Shown here piece by piece: positions 40,128 to 49,959 of a stretch of DNA of 64,000 nt. Position 1 is the stretch's first letter; each line of letters starts with the position of its first letter. The translations under genes were made by a program, and so were the position numbers. The notes beneath the pieces are model-generated. The model had not been told where the DNA came from, ran no database searches, and worked only from the letters and a program-made list of their open reading frames with translations. Source of the stretch: Pseudomonas sp. MN1F (GTDB lineage Bacteria > Pseudomonadota > Gammaproteobacteria > Pseudomonadales > Pseudomonadaceae); the NCBI RefSeq assembly GCF_009391885.1, contig NZ_VZII01000009.1, forward strand, positions 186,001 through 250,000, written 5' to 3'.

Positions 40128-43100
40128 ATGACCCGTTCCCAGGTTCCAGTCTTTGATTTCAGGCAAGCCGTTGCCAGGCAGTTCGACGATCGGCCGACCC
40201 TGCGCCAGGTCGCCAGTGCACAGCTGCTGCGCGTGTTGCTGGCAGAGTTGCCATGGTTGGCCTACGTTACCCCTGCCCTGACAACGGCTGACCCGCTGAC
40301 ACTGGACAGCCCGGAGCCCTCCGGCAACTATTGGACCACCGGCCCCTTGGTGGACCGGATTCTGCAAGCCTTGCTCGACCCGCAGCCGCTGAGTTTCGAG
40401 CCACTGGCAGATGGTCGCCATTTCAACCTCGGGTTGACCGGCGCCTATCTTTTCGCCGGCTCGACGAGTGAGTTCGATACCCGTCAATTGTCAGGCTTGT
40501 CATCCGCCCTCAATCAGCTGGTAGAAGAGCTTCCACAACGTTTCTGCGAGGCGCAACTCGAGTATTGGCGGGCCAAGGGCAGCGCCGGAGTCAGTCGCGA
40601 CGACTGGTTGCAGTTGCTGCTCAGGATCTCTCTGCTGCGCAGCTTGCCCTTGCAAGGGCTGGCTTCTGAGGAGCAAGCGTGTATCCGTGGCGTGCTGCAC
40701 GGCGGTGACGACCAGCCCCCGGTGTACTTCGTCCAGGCCCGTCTGACCAGTGCGGCCCTGCAGCATGATCCAATGCAATGCCAGATGCTGGTCTGTGGCG
40801 AGTGGGATGAGCGCGAGGTCATTCTGTGGTGCGCACCTTCCGGGGCGGTACGCAGCTTCGACTCGTTGAGCGCGTTTGGCCTCGCATTGCGTGACGAACT
40901 GGCGCAGGTCTATGCCTTCGAACAGATGAGTTGGCAACGCTATCCAGCCTACGGCAATGTATTTGCCCAGCAGGTTTCGCTTTTGCTCGACTCGCTGCTG
41001 CAACGGATTGAGCGAGCTCGCTATCGCGACATCAAGGATCTAGCGGCGCTTGAGCAGCGTTTAAGCGTGCTTAGCGACCCTTCGCCCTGGTTCGAGGTGT
41101 ATCAGGATGACACCCCTGCAGTGAAGCCACCCCCGGGGTTGCGGGGCAGTGTGGCGCAGGACAGCTTCGCGTGCAGCGCCGCGTTGCTGCAGATTGCGCT
41201 TTATCAACTCGACTCGGGTGGCGCCGCTGCGCTGGAGGGCATTCAGTCGCTGAACGATTACGCTCGCCAGAAGCTTGTCGCCCAAATCCGCGCGGATCAT
41301 GGGGCTGACAGCTCCCCGGACGAACTGATGTTCGACCTCTACCTTGCCCGTGGGGTGCCGGGAGGTGCGGCAACAGGCACTGGCGGCGGCGAACCATTGG
41401 TCTTCGCTGGCAGCAAGACGCTCACCGAATTCGCCATCGGTAATCTCGCTTCCCTCAAGGGGGCGAGCATCGAACGCATTTACCTGCGCAGCGGAGGCGA
41501 AGTGCCGCCATGGTTGGATGCCAAGGCTGCCAGGGCGCTTGTCAGCAAGGTAGATATCGGAAGCCATTACCCTGCCTATGTCGCTGCGCAGCTGGACGAT
41601 CCGGCCAGGCGCGCGGGCCGGGTCAAGCGTCTGGGTGGTGAATGGCGTGCGGCTCTGCTCGCCACTGCGATCACTGCCAAGCTGGACGGAAAGATCCGAG
41701 AGCCAGGGCTGCAATGCGTGGTCGACTTCTGTGCCGGGCAAGTCGACGCAGACACGCCGCGCATGACGTTGATGCCATTGGCATTCAAGCGCAGCGCAAC
41801 CTCCGCGCAAACCGACACGGTCCGCTGCATGTACATCCTGTATTGCGCAGAGCCCTCGTTGGCATTGCTTTACCGCCCCTTGTTTGCGCAAGACACGCTT
41901 CGTGAATATTCCAGTTTGTCGGCGTTGCTCGAGCATGTGCGCGAGTCGAAGATTCTGCAGGACAGCCTTCTCGACTGGATGGAGCCGAGCGTCAGGGCAA
42001 TCTACGACCATGGAGGTTTCAGCGAACCCCACATCAGTGCCATTGGCATCGATCCTTACGTTCAGCCTGTGCGTGCGCAACCTGCCAAGCTGGCCATCAG
42101 CTACTGGCGTAACGACATTGACGAGAAACTGTATGCGGCAAATCGGGACTTGCTGCTCAGGCTCGCTGACCAACAGTCTGTATCCAATGCCGAGAGCCGC
42201 TGGCAGACCCTGAGCGAAGGCGCATGGCTATTGTTCGATGTCGTGACATTGGCGCTCCGAGGGCCGGTGGCCTCTGTGGCGTGGTTGGTGCAACTGCTGG
42301 CTTCCTTGCAGCACGACCTTGAAGCCCTCGAGCGTGGCGATGAGTTCGACCGCGCGGCTGCAACTGCCGACCTGATGCTGAACATGAGCATGGTGTTGTT
42401 GCATGCCAGGCAGCCCGCCCAGCAAAGCCCCCGTCCTGAATTGCCCAGCGCGGCAGCAATCGAAGGGCCTGAGGCACAGCGCGGAGCTTTTGCCGAGATC
42501 GCTGTCGCTGCGCAGGAGGTGGCGCCGGCATCTGGCGAAGCGTTGCCTGGCCCCTGGCTTGATCATGCCTACCGAGGCCGGGGTGGCGTCAACTGGTTGC
42601 CGGAACAACTGAAGAAAAAGCTCATGGCCATGCGTTCAGGTGTATCGCTCAATGGCCTGAAACCGTTGAGCGCCGGCGAAGCGGCGGGCTTGTACCGCAT
42701 TGACGACAACTATTACGTAGCCTTGGGCGGGTATGTCTACCGTGTCGAGCGAAAGCCCTATGGCGTGCAGGTGGTCGATGCCAAGGGAGCCCCGGGGCCC
42801 TGGCTGAGTTTTGACGAAGGCTTCTGGCGAGTTGACGCGTCACTCTGCCTGAAGGCCGGTATGCAGCAGAACGTCGCCCGCGCTCGGCTGGCGACCCGGT
42901 TTCGCGAATTACATAAAAAGGTCAACCAGCTGGACCAGCAGGTCAACCTTGCGCGAGAACAATTCGGCAGGCTGGCCCTGAGTTCGCTGGAGTCGAAGCA
43001 AAAGCTGCAAACCCTCAAGGACCTCAGAGCCAAGGCAGCCGAAAAACAATCTTCGTTGCCCGAGGGGGACGAAGCTGCGAGTTTGCAAGTTTTGCTACAG

Positions 43101-44780
43101 CGCTACGATGAACGCATAACCGAGTTGGAACGAAATGACTCCGAGCAGAGGGACCAGTCGATACAGCAACTGGAAGCTGCCGTCAGCGCTGAAAAGGCAA
43201 TACTGCCGCTGCTGGCGACCATCAGGGAGCCCAAATATACCAGCGAACGCCTGAAAGGCGATTGGGATGCGATGCTTACGCAGCACGAGACCACTGTACG
43301 GGAGGGGCTTATCCGCAATAACGACTTCATCGTCAATGAGCTTTGGAACCTTGTGGACTATCCCGAACTGGTCGAGATGCAAAAGGCCCTGGATGGGCAG
43401 CCAATTGCTGAAGTCGCTCAGTTGTATCAGAAGTTCCGCCTCAAACTGGAAACCGTTGTCGGCCTGCAGGAGCGCATCCTGGCAGGGTATGAGCATCTCG
43501 ATCAGCTACTGGCGGATACCGCAGACGATTTCGCGATTACCGGTTCGTCGGGCGAACCAGTACGCACCGTTGCGCAATTGATTGCCCAGCGCAGCGTCAA
43601 CACGGTTCAGTTGCGTTTCCACCAGGTATTGAACCTGGCGGACCTTGCGTTGCATTTGGACAGCGTCACGGGGCAAAACCTCCTTTCAGGCTACCGCCAG
43701 GACCTGGCTAGCCTGAGCCTGCGTAACGCGGCTGAGGCTCACGGCGAACTGGATTTTGCCAACCTGCCGGCGCAGGACAGGATTGTCATCCTGCAGGAGG
43801 CCTGGGATGAATACAGTGCCGCGCTGCTCAACAGCGACCGCATTCGCCAGGAGGGCGGGGCACTGGTCGAGCCGGCCATGATCGATCGATACCGGGAGCA
43901 TGTCGGCAAGCTCAAACTCGATGCGGGCAGCCGTTTGGTCCAGGCGGCTCGTGAGCAGGATGACGCCAGCGTGCCCAGCAAGCGTACGCCTTACCCGATG
44001 TCCAGCGTGCCGCAGCGGCTGGTGCGTAACGCTCAGGGCCAGCTATTGATCGGAACCGAAATCGAATTTCAGGGGCAGCACGTGCTTGAGGTGCGTGAGG
44101 CGTTCAGCGATGCGGTGTTGGCCACTTTCGAAAAAGTGGGGGATGAGTGGCGCCAGCGTGAAGATAAGCGACCGTCGTTATCTGACGAAACCCCACCCGG
44201 CGATCTGGCCATGTGGGTACAGTCACTGCTGGACGAGAACAATGCCGTGCGGGTGAAAGCCAAGGCATACGTTCAAAACGATATCAAGGGTGCCTTGCTT
44301 GCCCAGTTATTCGACCAGCAGCTGCACAAACTGGCTCAGGCAGCCAGCACCGTGCGTGATGTGGGTGGCAACGACACGCTGCTCAGGACCGTGGAGCGAG
44401 AGGCAGATGCGCTACGTGCAGAAAAGAAGCTGCAACTCACTACCCTTTACACGGACACCAGCTATCCCTCCGCCCAAGCCCTGCGTTTTCTTTATGAAGA
44501 GGGCCTGATCACGGTCGAATACAGTGAGCGGCGCACCATGCAGGACGGTAGTGCGTTTGACGAGTACCGGGTGCTGCGCCTGCCGAGTAAACGTAATCTT
44601 TGGGCTGCGCACTTTCATTTCCCGTCGCCTGACGCCTTTCCCAAGGATTTCATTGCCGGCCACCTGAAGACTTGGAGCCAGCGTCGCATGAGCAGCCGCC
44701 TCGCTGCAATTGCGGGGCAACGGCTGCACCGTGGCAAGCTGACGCTGGAGCAAGCCGAGGGCATCATTCCGTTCAATTGA
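40128..44780 (+). CDS. Very large toxin-like protein (DUF6543/dermonecrotic-toxin-type)
   Basis: A 1,550-residue protein without a signal peptide or clear membrane anchor. Residues about 330-660 resemble the domain that Pseudomonas genomes share with dermonecrotic-toxin-like proteins (FACSAALLQIALYQLD, LQCVVDFCAGQV, TVRCMYILYCAEPSLALLYRP, ILQDSLLDWMEP). A hydrophobic stretch (about 700-740), an Ala/Pro linker (about 765-800) and a coiled coil (about 920-1020) follow. The C-terminal 500 residues are helical and not recognised. ATG 40128 is chosen because GCGGAGG lies eight bases upstream. No dedicated immunity or chaperone gene was recognised beside it; the converging neighbour is a secreted protease. 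The enzymatic activity is unknown. Domain recognition is from memory of the family, so treat as moderate. Confidence 0.6.
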   Translation: MTRSQVPVFDFRQAVARQFDDRPTLRQVASAQLLRVLLAELPWLAYVTPALTTADPLTLDSPEPSGNYWTTGPLVDRILQALLDPQPLSFEPLADGRHFNLGLTGAYLFAGSTSEFDTRQLSGLSSALNQLVEELPQRFCEAQLEYWRAKGSAGVSRDDWLQLLLRISLLRSLPLQGLASEEQACIRGVLHGGDDQPPVYFVQARLTSAALQHDPMQCQMLVCGEWDEREVILWCAPSGAVRSFDSLSAFGLALRDELAQVYAFEQMSWQRYPAYGNVFAQQVSLLLDSLLQRIERARYRDIKDLAALEQRLSVLSDPSPWFEVYQDDTPAVKPPPGLRGSVAQDSFACSAALLQIALYQLDSGGAAALEGIQSLNDYARQKLVAQIRADHGADSSPDELMFDLYLARGVPGGAATGTGGGEPLVFAGSKTLTEFAIGNLASLKGASIERIYLRSGGEVPPWLDAKAARALVSKVDIGSHYPAYVAAQLDDPARRAGRVKRLGGEWRAALLATAITAKLDGKIREPGLQCVVDFCAGQVDADTPRMTLMPLAFKRSATSAQTDTVRCMYILYCAEPSLALLYRPLFAQDTLREYSSLSALLEHVRESKILQDSLLDWMEPSVRAIYDHGGFSEPHISAIGIDPYVQPVRAQPAKLAISYWRNDIDEKLYAANRDLLLRLADQQSVSNAESRWQTLSEGAWLLFDVVTLALRGPVASVAWLVQLLASLQHDLEALERGDEFDRAAATADLMLNMSMVLLHARQPAQQSPRPELPSAAAIEGPEAQRGAFAEIAVAAQEVAPASGEALPGPWLDHAYRGRGGVNWLPEQLKKKLMAMRSGVSLNGLKPLSAGEAAGLYRIDDNYYVALGGYVYRVERKPYGVQVVDAKGAPGPWLSFDEGFWRVDASLCLKAGMQQNVARARLATRFRELHKKVNQLDQQVNLAREQFGRLALSSLESKQKLQTLKDLRAKAAEKQSSLPEGDEAASLQVLLQRYDERITELERNDSEQRDQSIQQLEAAVSAEKAILPLLATIREPKYTSERLKGDWDAMLTQHETTVREGLIRNNDFIVNELWNLVDYPELVEMQKALDGQPIAEVAQLYQKFRLKLETVVGLQERILAGYEHLDQLLADTADDFAITGSSGEPVRTVAQLIAQRSVNTVQLRFHQVLNLADLALHLDSVTGQNLLSGYRQDLASLSLRNAAEAHGELDFANLPAQDRIVILQEAWDEYSAALLNSDRIRQEGGALVEPAMIDRYREHVGKLKLDAGSRLVQAAREQDDASVPSKRTPYPMSSVPQRLVRNAQGQLLIGTEIEFQGQHVLEVREAFSDAVLATFEKVGDEWRQREDKRPSLSDETPPGDLAMWVQSLLDENNAVRVKAKAYVQNDIKGALLAQLFDQQLHKLAQAASTVRDVGGNDTLLRTVEREADALRAEKKLQLTTLYTDTSYPSAQALRFLYEEGLITVEYSERRTMQDGSAFDEYRVLRLPSKRNLWAAHFHFPSPDAFPKDFIAGHLKTWSQRRMSSRLAAIAGQRLHRGKLTLEQAEGIIPFN

Positions 44781-44805
44781 GCGGCCGAGTAACAAGTCGG
44801 GAGCA

Positions 44806-44835
44806 GCGGTACCTGGCACTCATGCCAGGTACCGC
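44806..44835. terminator. Bidirectional hairpin between converging toxin-like and protease genes
   Basis: Perfect 13-bp inverted repeat GCGGTACCTGGCA (44806-44818) / TGCCAGGTACCGC (44823-44835) with a four-base loop, between the two stop codons. No long T run, so called with moderate confidence. Confidence 0.6.
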
Positions 44836-44850
44836 AGGCTCGGGCTGCTG

Positions 44851-46254
44851 TTACGGTACGGCGGCTTGCAGCAGGTCAGTGCGCACTTCGGAACTTTGCC
44901 CAATCACATCGATGGCGACGCTGCACAGCTTCAAAGGCAAGGCCGAACCCGGGATGTCGCGGCTCTGTGCGCGCAGCAGGCGATAGCCTGACTGATCATG
45001 ACAGTCGGTCGTTGCCGGTGCACCACGCTTTACCCGGTAGAACACGACGTCAGGGTCTCGCAGCCAACTGATGCGCACGCCACCGTCGGGCGAATGTTCA
45101 GTCATCACCCGGGCCTGGGGGCGGCCGGGTGGCAGCAGATCCACTTTGACGCTCAGGCTGTTGGCCATCAGCGCACGAGAAGGCAGTTGCTCTGGCGACT
45201 GTATGCCGATCAGGCACAAGTAGTGAGTGCCGGGCTCTGGGCCGATCGGGTCATCGATCAGGGTCTCGCTGGAAGAAAGGGTGCCGCTGTAGCCAACCGG
45301 GTCTTCGCATGCAAGTGCGTCAGTGCTGGTTTTGTAGCGGTAGCGCGGTGTATCGATCAGGAACTGGAAGCCCCAGCGTGCAGGCTCAAGGGAGCCATCA
45401 GCCAAGCTTCGGGCTTTGGTCAGTGCCTTGAAGCTGTTGCCCTGCGGCTCGAGTTGAAAACCCGGCAGTAGCTGGCAATCTTCCTTATCGAGGTCCACAC
45501 GACCTGCACTGAAGCAGCCAAGCAGGCGGTGTACCGGAATTGCACCGACTTCGTTGTCATGCAGGCTGTTGGCAACACTGACCAGGCGATTGCTCCCGGT
45601 GGCCACGACCGGGCTCCCGGAGGCGCCCTCATCCAGGCCTTGGCAATCGTTACGCCTGGCATTGCGCCACACCCAGCTTCCGACACTGGATGTGTCATGG
45701 CGCCACTCGGTACAGGTGGACAGGCGCAAGCCTTTGCCGATCGAACTTGGCTCGCCGGCTATCTGGACTGCGCTTCCCTGTAACGGGGATATGCCTGGTT
45801 TGAGTGGCGTTATACCTAGAGCCAACAGTTCCCCCAGCGTGGCGTCGAGCTCGAGAAGCGCGAGGTCGGCACCTTGCAAGCTGTTCCATAGCGTTCGCTT
45901 CAGGCGCACGGTGTGGCGCTGGTCTTGTGTATCGACAAAATAATTGAAGCTGATACTGCCGGTAATCGCCTGGTCCACGAGGACCTTGCCATTTATGCCG
46001 CCGACACAGTGCCCAGCCGTCAGGATGTAGGCCGGCCCATTTGTGCCGAGGGTGGCGTCGCGGCTGTCCAGTAGCGTGCCGATGCAATGCCGGTTGTTCC
46101 AGGTCAGCCGGCCAACGCCGGTCCACTGCGAGTTCTGGCCTTGGCTGTTGTACAGGATAAGCGGTGCTGGGGGAGGGGGCGTGGTGTCGCTGGCATTGGC
46201 CAAGTGGGTGACCAGTGTGAGGCTCAGCGTGGCGAGGCGTAATGGCTTTTGCAT
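44851..46254 (-). CDS. Secreted trypsin-like serine protease
   Basis: 467 residues with a Sec signal (about 1-22, ending ANA). A chymotrypsin-fold domain follows (about 35-260): His82 in TAGHC, Asp130 in GADLALLEL and Ser212 in GASGSPVV form the catalytic triad. The remaining 200 residues are a Cys-containing beta-rich tail (about 270-467) without a recognised family; the segment around 365-420 reads like a fibronectin-type repeat (RPQARVMTEH, VRISWLRDPDVVFYRV). Likely exported; it could use the T2SS in this window (inference). ATG 46254 has GGAGG upstream. Converges on the toxin-like gene and ends near a shared hairpin. Confidence 0.8.
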   Translation of the reverse strand: MQKPLRLATLSLTLVTHLANASDTTPPPPAPLILYNSQGQNSQWTGVGRLTWNNRHCIGTLLDSRDATLGTNGPAYILTAGHCVGGINGKVLVDQAITGSISFNYFVDTQDQRHTVRLKRTLWNSLQGADLALLELDATLGELLALGITPLKPGISPLQGSAVQIAGEPSSIGKGLRLSTCTEWRHDTSSVGSWVWRNARRNDCQGLDEGASGSPVVATGSNRLVSVANSLHDNEVGAIPVHRLLGCFSAGRVDLDKEDCQLLPGFQLEPQGNSFKALTKARSLADGSLEPARWGFQFLIDTPRYRYKTSTDALACEDPVGYSGTLSSSETLIDDPIGPEPGTHYLCLIGIQSPEQLPSRALMANSLSVKVDLLPPGRPQARVMTEHSPDGGVRISWLRDPDVVFYRVKRGAPATTDCHDQSGYRLLRAQSRDIPGSALPLKLCSVAIDVIGQSSEVRTDLLQAAVP

Positions 46255-46332
46255 GTCGTACCTCCTTATAGATGGAGGACGAAAGGTGAAGGGATTATGG
46301 GCGCGTCTGGCGGTACATAGGTGGGGGCTTCT

Positions 46333-47100
46333 TCAGCGGTTGGTGTAACGCCCGTTCTTGCCATGCCCCGGCATCGCCAGGTTGCTGCGCAGGGCAATCA
46401 TCTGCCTGAGCGGGATCAGTTCGATGCCCTGGCTCTTGAGCCGTGGCAGCTCGCGCTCCAGCACTTCCAGGGTCTGTGCATAAGGGTGGCCGATCAGCAC
46501 CGCCGAGCCCTGCTTGCGCGCCAGGGCAATGCCTTGCTGCAACTGCCCGGTGATTGCTTCGGTAGTACGCACGTCATCGAGGAACACATCCCGCGACACA
46601 TGGGCCAGCCCCTGGGCTTGGGCCTCGGCGGCAGCGACCGTGGCCGCGCTGGTGCGGCTGTCGACGAAGAACAGGTGCCGACGCTGCAGCTCACCCATCA
46701 ACCAGGCCATCGGCTCACGCTGGGCGGTCATGCGGCTACCCATGTGGTTGTTGATGCCAGCGGCATACGGCACCTTGGCCAGGGCCGCATCCAGGCGCCG
46801 GGCCAGCTCTTCGATCGGGATGCCTGGGTGCCAGGCAAAGGGCCCGGTGGCCGGGTCCATGGGCATGTGCAGGATCACCGTCTTGCCGGCCTTGTGGGCC
46901 TGGCGGGCGAAGTCGGTGGCGTGTGGGGTATCGGGCATGATCGCCAGGGTCACCGGCCCGGGCAGGGCGAGTGTTCGGCTGTCGCGATCGGCGCTCTGGC
47001 CCAGGTCGTCGATGATGATGCTCAGGTAGGCCTTGCCGGCCGGCGCCGCTTGCGCGACCCCGGCCATCAGGCAGAACAACAGACACAACAGATAACGCAT
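46333..47100 (-). CDS. yibQ: YibQ-like divergent polysaccharide deacetylase
   Basis: 255 residues with a signal peptide (about 1-18, ending AQA). The NodB-like fold motifs read AYLSIIIDDLGQSADRDS, VTLAIMPDTPH, ILHMPMDP and INNHMGSRMT, which are those of the divergent polysaccharide deacetylase family (DUF610/YibQ). A periplasmic role with the envelope hydrolase activators upstream is expected; the substrate is unknown. It starts eight bases after the ctpA stop and belongs to the gpmI-envC-ctpA-yibQ cluster. Confidence 0.88.
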   Translation of the reverse strand: MRYLLCLLFCLMAGVAQAAPAGKAYLSIIIDDLGQSADRDSRTLALPGPVTLAIMPDTPHATDFARQAHKAGKTVILHMPMDPATGPFAWHPGIPIEELARRLDAALAKVPYAAGINNHMGSRMTAQREPMAWLMGELQRRHLFFVDSRTSAATVAAAEAQAQGLAHVSRDVFLDDVRTTEAITGQLQQGIALARKQGSAVLIGHPYAQTLEVLERELPRLKSQGIELIPLRQMIALRSNLAMPGHGKNGRYTNR

Positions 47101-47108
47101 GGGGTGGA

Positions 47109-48443
47109 TCAGTCGCCCTTGGTGATGTTCAGGCCCTTGAGCAGGCTCAGCGCCTGGCTCAGCTGGTAGTCACTGTCCTGCGGGCGCTCCTTGCGCTTGC
47201 TGCTGTCGGTCGGGCGGTCGGCACCGCCGTTGCCGTTGCCCAGGTGGCCTTGGAGATCGGCTTCCTTGAAGGTGTCGTTGTCGCTGGCATCGGCGGTCAG
47301 CTTGGCCGGGCGCACTTCGATGTCGGGGACGATGCCCTGGGCCTGGATCGAGCGGCCGTTGGGGGTGTAGTACAGCGCAGTCGTTAGCTTCAGTGCGCGG
47401 TCGTTGGCCAGTGGCAGCACGGTCTGCACCGAGCCCTTGCCGAAGCTGTCGGTGCCCATCAACACAGCGCGTTTTTGGTCCTGCAGGGCACCGGCGACGA
47501 TTTCCGAGGCTGAAGCGCTGCCGCCGTTGATCAACACTACCATCGGTACGCCTTCACTGGCGTCGGCCGGGTCGGCAGAGAAGCGCAATTCGGAGTTGGC
47601 GATGCGGCCCTTGGTGTAGACGATCAGGCCCTTGGTCAGGAAGTGGTCGGCCACTTCCACAGCCGATTGCAGCACGCCGCCGGGGTTGTTGCGCAGGTCG
47701 AGGATCACCCCGCGCAGTTTTTTGCCGTTGTCCTTGCGCAGCTTGGCCAGGGCCTTGCCGACTTCGTCACCGGTCTTGACCTGGAACTGGGTGATGCGGA
47801 TGTAGCCATAGCCGCTTTCCAGCAACTGGCTCTTCACGCTCTTGACCTGGATCACCGCGCGGGCAAGGGTCACGTCGAATGGACTGCCGCCGTCGCGCAC
47901 CAGGGTCAGGGTGATCTTCTCGCCCACCTTGCCACGCATCTTGTCGACCGCTTCGGTCATGGTCTGGCCGCGGGTTGGTGCGCCGTTGATCTTGACGATC
48001 AGGTCGCCGGCCTGCACGCCGGCACGCGAGGCTGGGGTGTCGTCGATCGGCGACACCACCTTGATATTGCCGTCCTCCTGGCCCACTTCGATGCCGAGGC
48101 CGCCGAATTCGCCGCTGGTGCTCTCCTGCAGCTCCTGGAAGTCTTCAGGGCCGAGGTAGGCCGAGTGGGGGTCAAGGTTGCTGAGCATGCCCTTGATGGC
48201 ATTTTCCAGCAGGGTCTTGTCGTCCACAGGTTCGACGTAGGCAGCCTTGATACGGTCCATGACCTCGGCAAAGGTGCGCAGCTCTTCCAGCGGCAGTGGC
48301 GCCTTGGCGGTCACTTCGGTGGCTGGCACTGCGGCAGTCTTGGCTGGCGATGCTTTCGCCGGCTCCGCGGCGCTGGCCAGGGGCGCACCAATCGCCAGGG
48401 CGATGGTCAGGGCCAGCTGGGTGAGGCGAGGCGAGTGCAGCAT
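47109..48443 (-). CDS. ctpA: C-terminal processing protease (S41 family)
   Basis: 444 residues; signal peptide 1-25 (ending ASA), PDZ domain about 95-175 (GIEVGQEDGNIKVVSPID, VQAGDLIVKINGA), and an S41 protease domain. The Ser-Lys catalytic dyad is in GGSASASEIVAGALQDQKR and the GTDSFGKGSVQ block. Such periplasmic proteases control peptidoglycan hydrolases; in Pseudomonas CtpA acts on cell wall endopeptidases. The ATG at 48443 is preferred to an upstream TTG because GGAG is ten bases away. It lies between envC and yibQ. Confidence 0.92.
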   Translation of the reverse strand: MLHSPRLTQLALTIALAIGAPLASAAEPAKASPAKTAAVPATEVTAKAPLPLEELRTFAEVMDRIKAAYVEPVDDKTLLENAIKGMLSNLDPHSAYLGPEDFQELQESTSGEFGGLGIEVGQEDGNIKVVSPIDDTPASRAGVQAGDLIVKINGAPTRGQTMTEAVDKMRGKVGEKITLTLVRDGGSPFDVTLARAVIQVKSVKSQLLESGYGYIRITQFQVKTGDEVGKALAKLRKDNGKKLRGVILDLRNNPGGVLQSAVEVADHFLTKGLIVYTKGRIANSELRFSADPADASEGVPMVVLINGGSASASEIVAGALQDQKRAVLMGTDSFGKGSVQTVLPLANDRALKLTTALYYTPNGRSIQAQGIVPDIEVRPAKLTADASDNDTFKEADLQGHLGNGNGGADRPTDSSKRKERPQDSDYQLSQALSLLKGLNITKGD

Positions 48444-48522
48444 GTCGAACAAACTCCTGATCCTGTAAGCGCTCCCTGCGGAGCATCGGCGCAGCGCCTG
48501 GCGCTACGCCGTATGTAATGTG

Positions 48523-49818
48523 TCAGCCGCGGCACCACTGCGAAGGGTCGGTAGGCCGGCCCTGCTGGCGGATGGCGAAGTACAAGCCTGCGCTGTCCTG
48601 GCCACCGCTGTCGCCAACGGTGGAAATGGCTTCGCCGGCCTTGACGATGTCGCCGGCGCTCTTGAGCAGGCTCTGGTTGTGGCCGTACAGGCTCAGGTAA
48701 CCATTACCATGGTCGAGAATGACCAGAAGTCCAGCGCCACGCAACCAGTCGGCAAACACCACCCGCCCGCCGTGCACTGCGCGTACCTGGGTGCCGGGGC
48801 TGGCGCTGATCATCACGCCGTCCCACTTGGCCCGGGCATCGCTGCCGCGGGCGTCACCGAAGCGTGCCAGCAATCGACCATTGACCGGCCAGGGAAGTTT
48901 TCCCCGTGCAGCAGAAAATGCTCCGCCGTAGCTGGCGCCGTCACTGGAAACCAGCGGGCCGAGGGTGGTGCGGGCCTTTTTCGGTGGCTCGGCATCTTCC
49001 TTGTCCGCACGCGCGGCCAGGGCTTCCTGCTGGCGGCGTTTCTCGGCTTCCTGCTGGGCAAGCAGGGCTTTCTTGCGCGCTTCTTCGGCTTCGCGGGCCT
49101 GGCGGGCCAGGGTTTCCTCGATGGTCTTGAGCACCTTGGCCAGGTCGGCCTGGTCCTGTTGCCGGGCCTGCAGCTTCTGGTCGCCGTCTTTCACGTCGCT
49201 GTTGAGCTTGGCCAGGACCTGCTGGCGCTTGCCGCGCTCGGCGTCCAGCGCCTGGCGGCGGGTGTCGAGGTCAGCGCGCTGGGCCAGCAACTGTTCCTGC
49301 TGGCGGGAAATGTCCTGCTCGACGTTGGCCAGCTGGCGCAAGGTTTCATTGAACGCCTTGAGCTGGTCGAGACGCGCCTTGCTCAGGTAATCGTAGTAGG
49401 TGAGGGTGCGGGCGAATTTCTCGGGGTTCTGCTGGTTGAGCAGCAGCTTGAGGTATTCCTCGCGGCCGTTGTTCTGGTAGGCCGAACGGGCCTGGATGGC
49501 GATCAGTCGCTGTTGTTCAACGCGGGCGCTCTGGAGTTTTTTTTTCTCGGTATCAAGGCGCTCCAGCTCGCCCTCGGTCTTTTTTAGTTCTTGTTGCAGG
49601 GCCTCCACCTGCTTCTCCAGGTTGCCGATGTCGGTCTCGGTGGCCTTGAGGTCTTTTTGCACACCGGCTTTTTCTTCCTGGAGCTTGCTTAGCGTCTTCT
49701 TGAGCTCGGCAATGTCCTGACGGGTGGCGTCCAGTTGCTGCTGGGTCTGCGCGCGCTCATCGGCGAAGGCCGGGCTGAGCAGGCAAGACAGGGCTAATAG
49801 GATCAGGGCGCGTAGCAT
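48523..49818 (-). CDS. envC: Murein hydrolase activator EnvC
   Basis: 431 residues; signal peptide 1-19 (ending AFA), a long coiled coil (about 25-250) and a C-terminal LytM domain (about 315-425). The LytM domain reads VHGGRVVFADWLRGAGLLVILDHG, split at its family motifs, and SLYGHNQ, but the catalytic HxH becomes LYFAIR. It is therefore probably a non-catalytic amidase activator, as in E. coli EnvC. Activates AmiA/AmiB-type amidases at the division septum. It lies between gpmI and ctpA, the conserved cluster order. Confidence 0.9.
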   Translation of the reverse strand: MLRALILLALSCLLSPAFADERAQTQQQLDATRQDIAELKKTLSKLQEEKAGVQKDLKATETDIGNLEKQVEALQQELKKTEGELERLDTEKKKLQSARVEQQRLIAIQARSAYQNNGREEYLKLLLNQQNPEKFARTLTYYDYLSKARLDQLKAFNETLRQLANVEQDISRQQEQLLAQRADLDTRRQALDAERGKRQQVLAKLNSDVKDGDQKLQARQQDQADLAKVLKTIEETLARQAREAEEARKKALLAQQEAEKRRQQEALAARADKEDAEPPKKARTTLGPLVSSDGASYGGAFSAARGKLPWPVNGRLLARFGDARGSDARAKWDGVMISASPGTQVRAVHGGRVVFADWLRGAGLLVILDHGNGYLSLYGHNQSLLKSAGDIVKAGEAISTVGDSGGQDSAGLYFAIRQQGRPTDPSQWCRG

Positions 49819-49877
49819 GGGGTTTGGCGTACCAGGGATGGAGACTGGCCTAGTATGCCCGTGCGGGCAGGCAAAAA

Positions 49878-49909
49878 AAACGCCTCGCTGCCGGGGCAGC
49901 GGGGCGTTT
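49878..49909 (-). terminator. Rho-independent terminator after gpmI
   Basis: AAACGCCTCGCTGCC (49878-49892) pairs with GGCAGCGGGGCGTTT (49895-49909) with one wobble. Reading on the minus strand the stem is followed by a run of T (the A tract at 49873-49880). It separates gpmI from envC. Confidence 0.88.
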
Positions 49910-49959
49910 GTCCGGAATTCATGTGCAAAGGGGCTGCAAGGCGGCCCCGGTACACCGAA

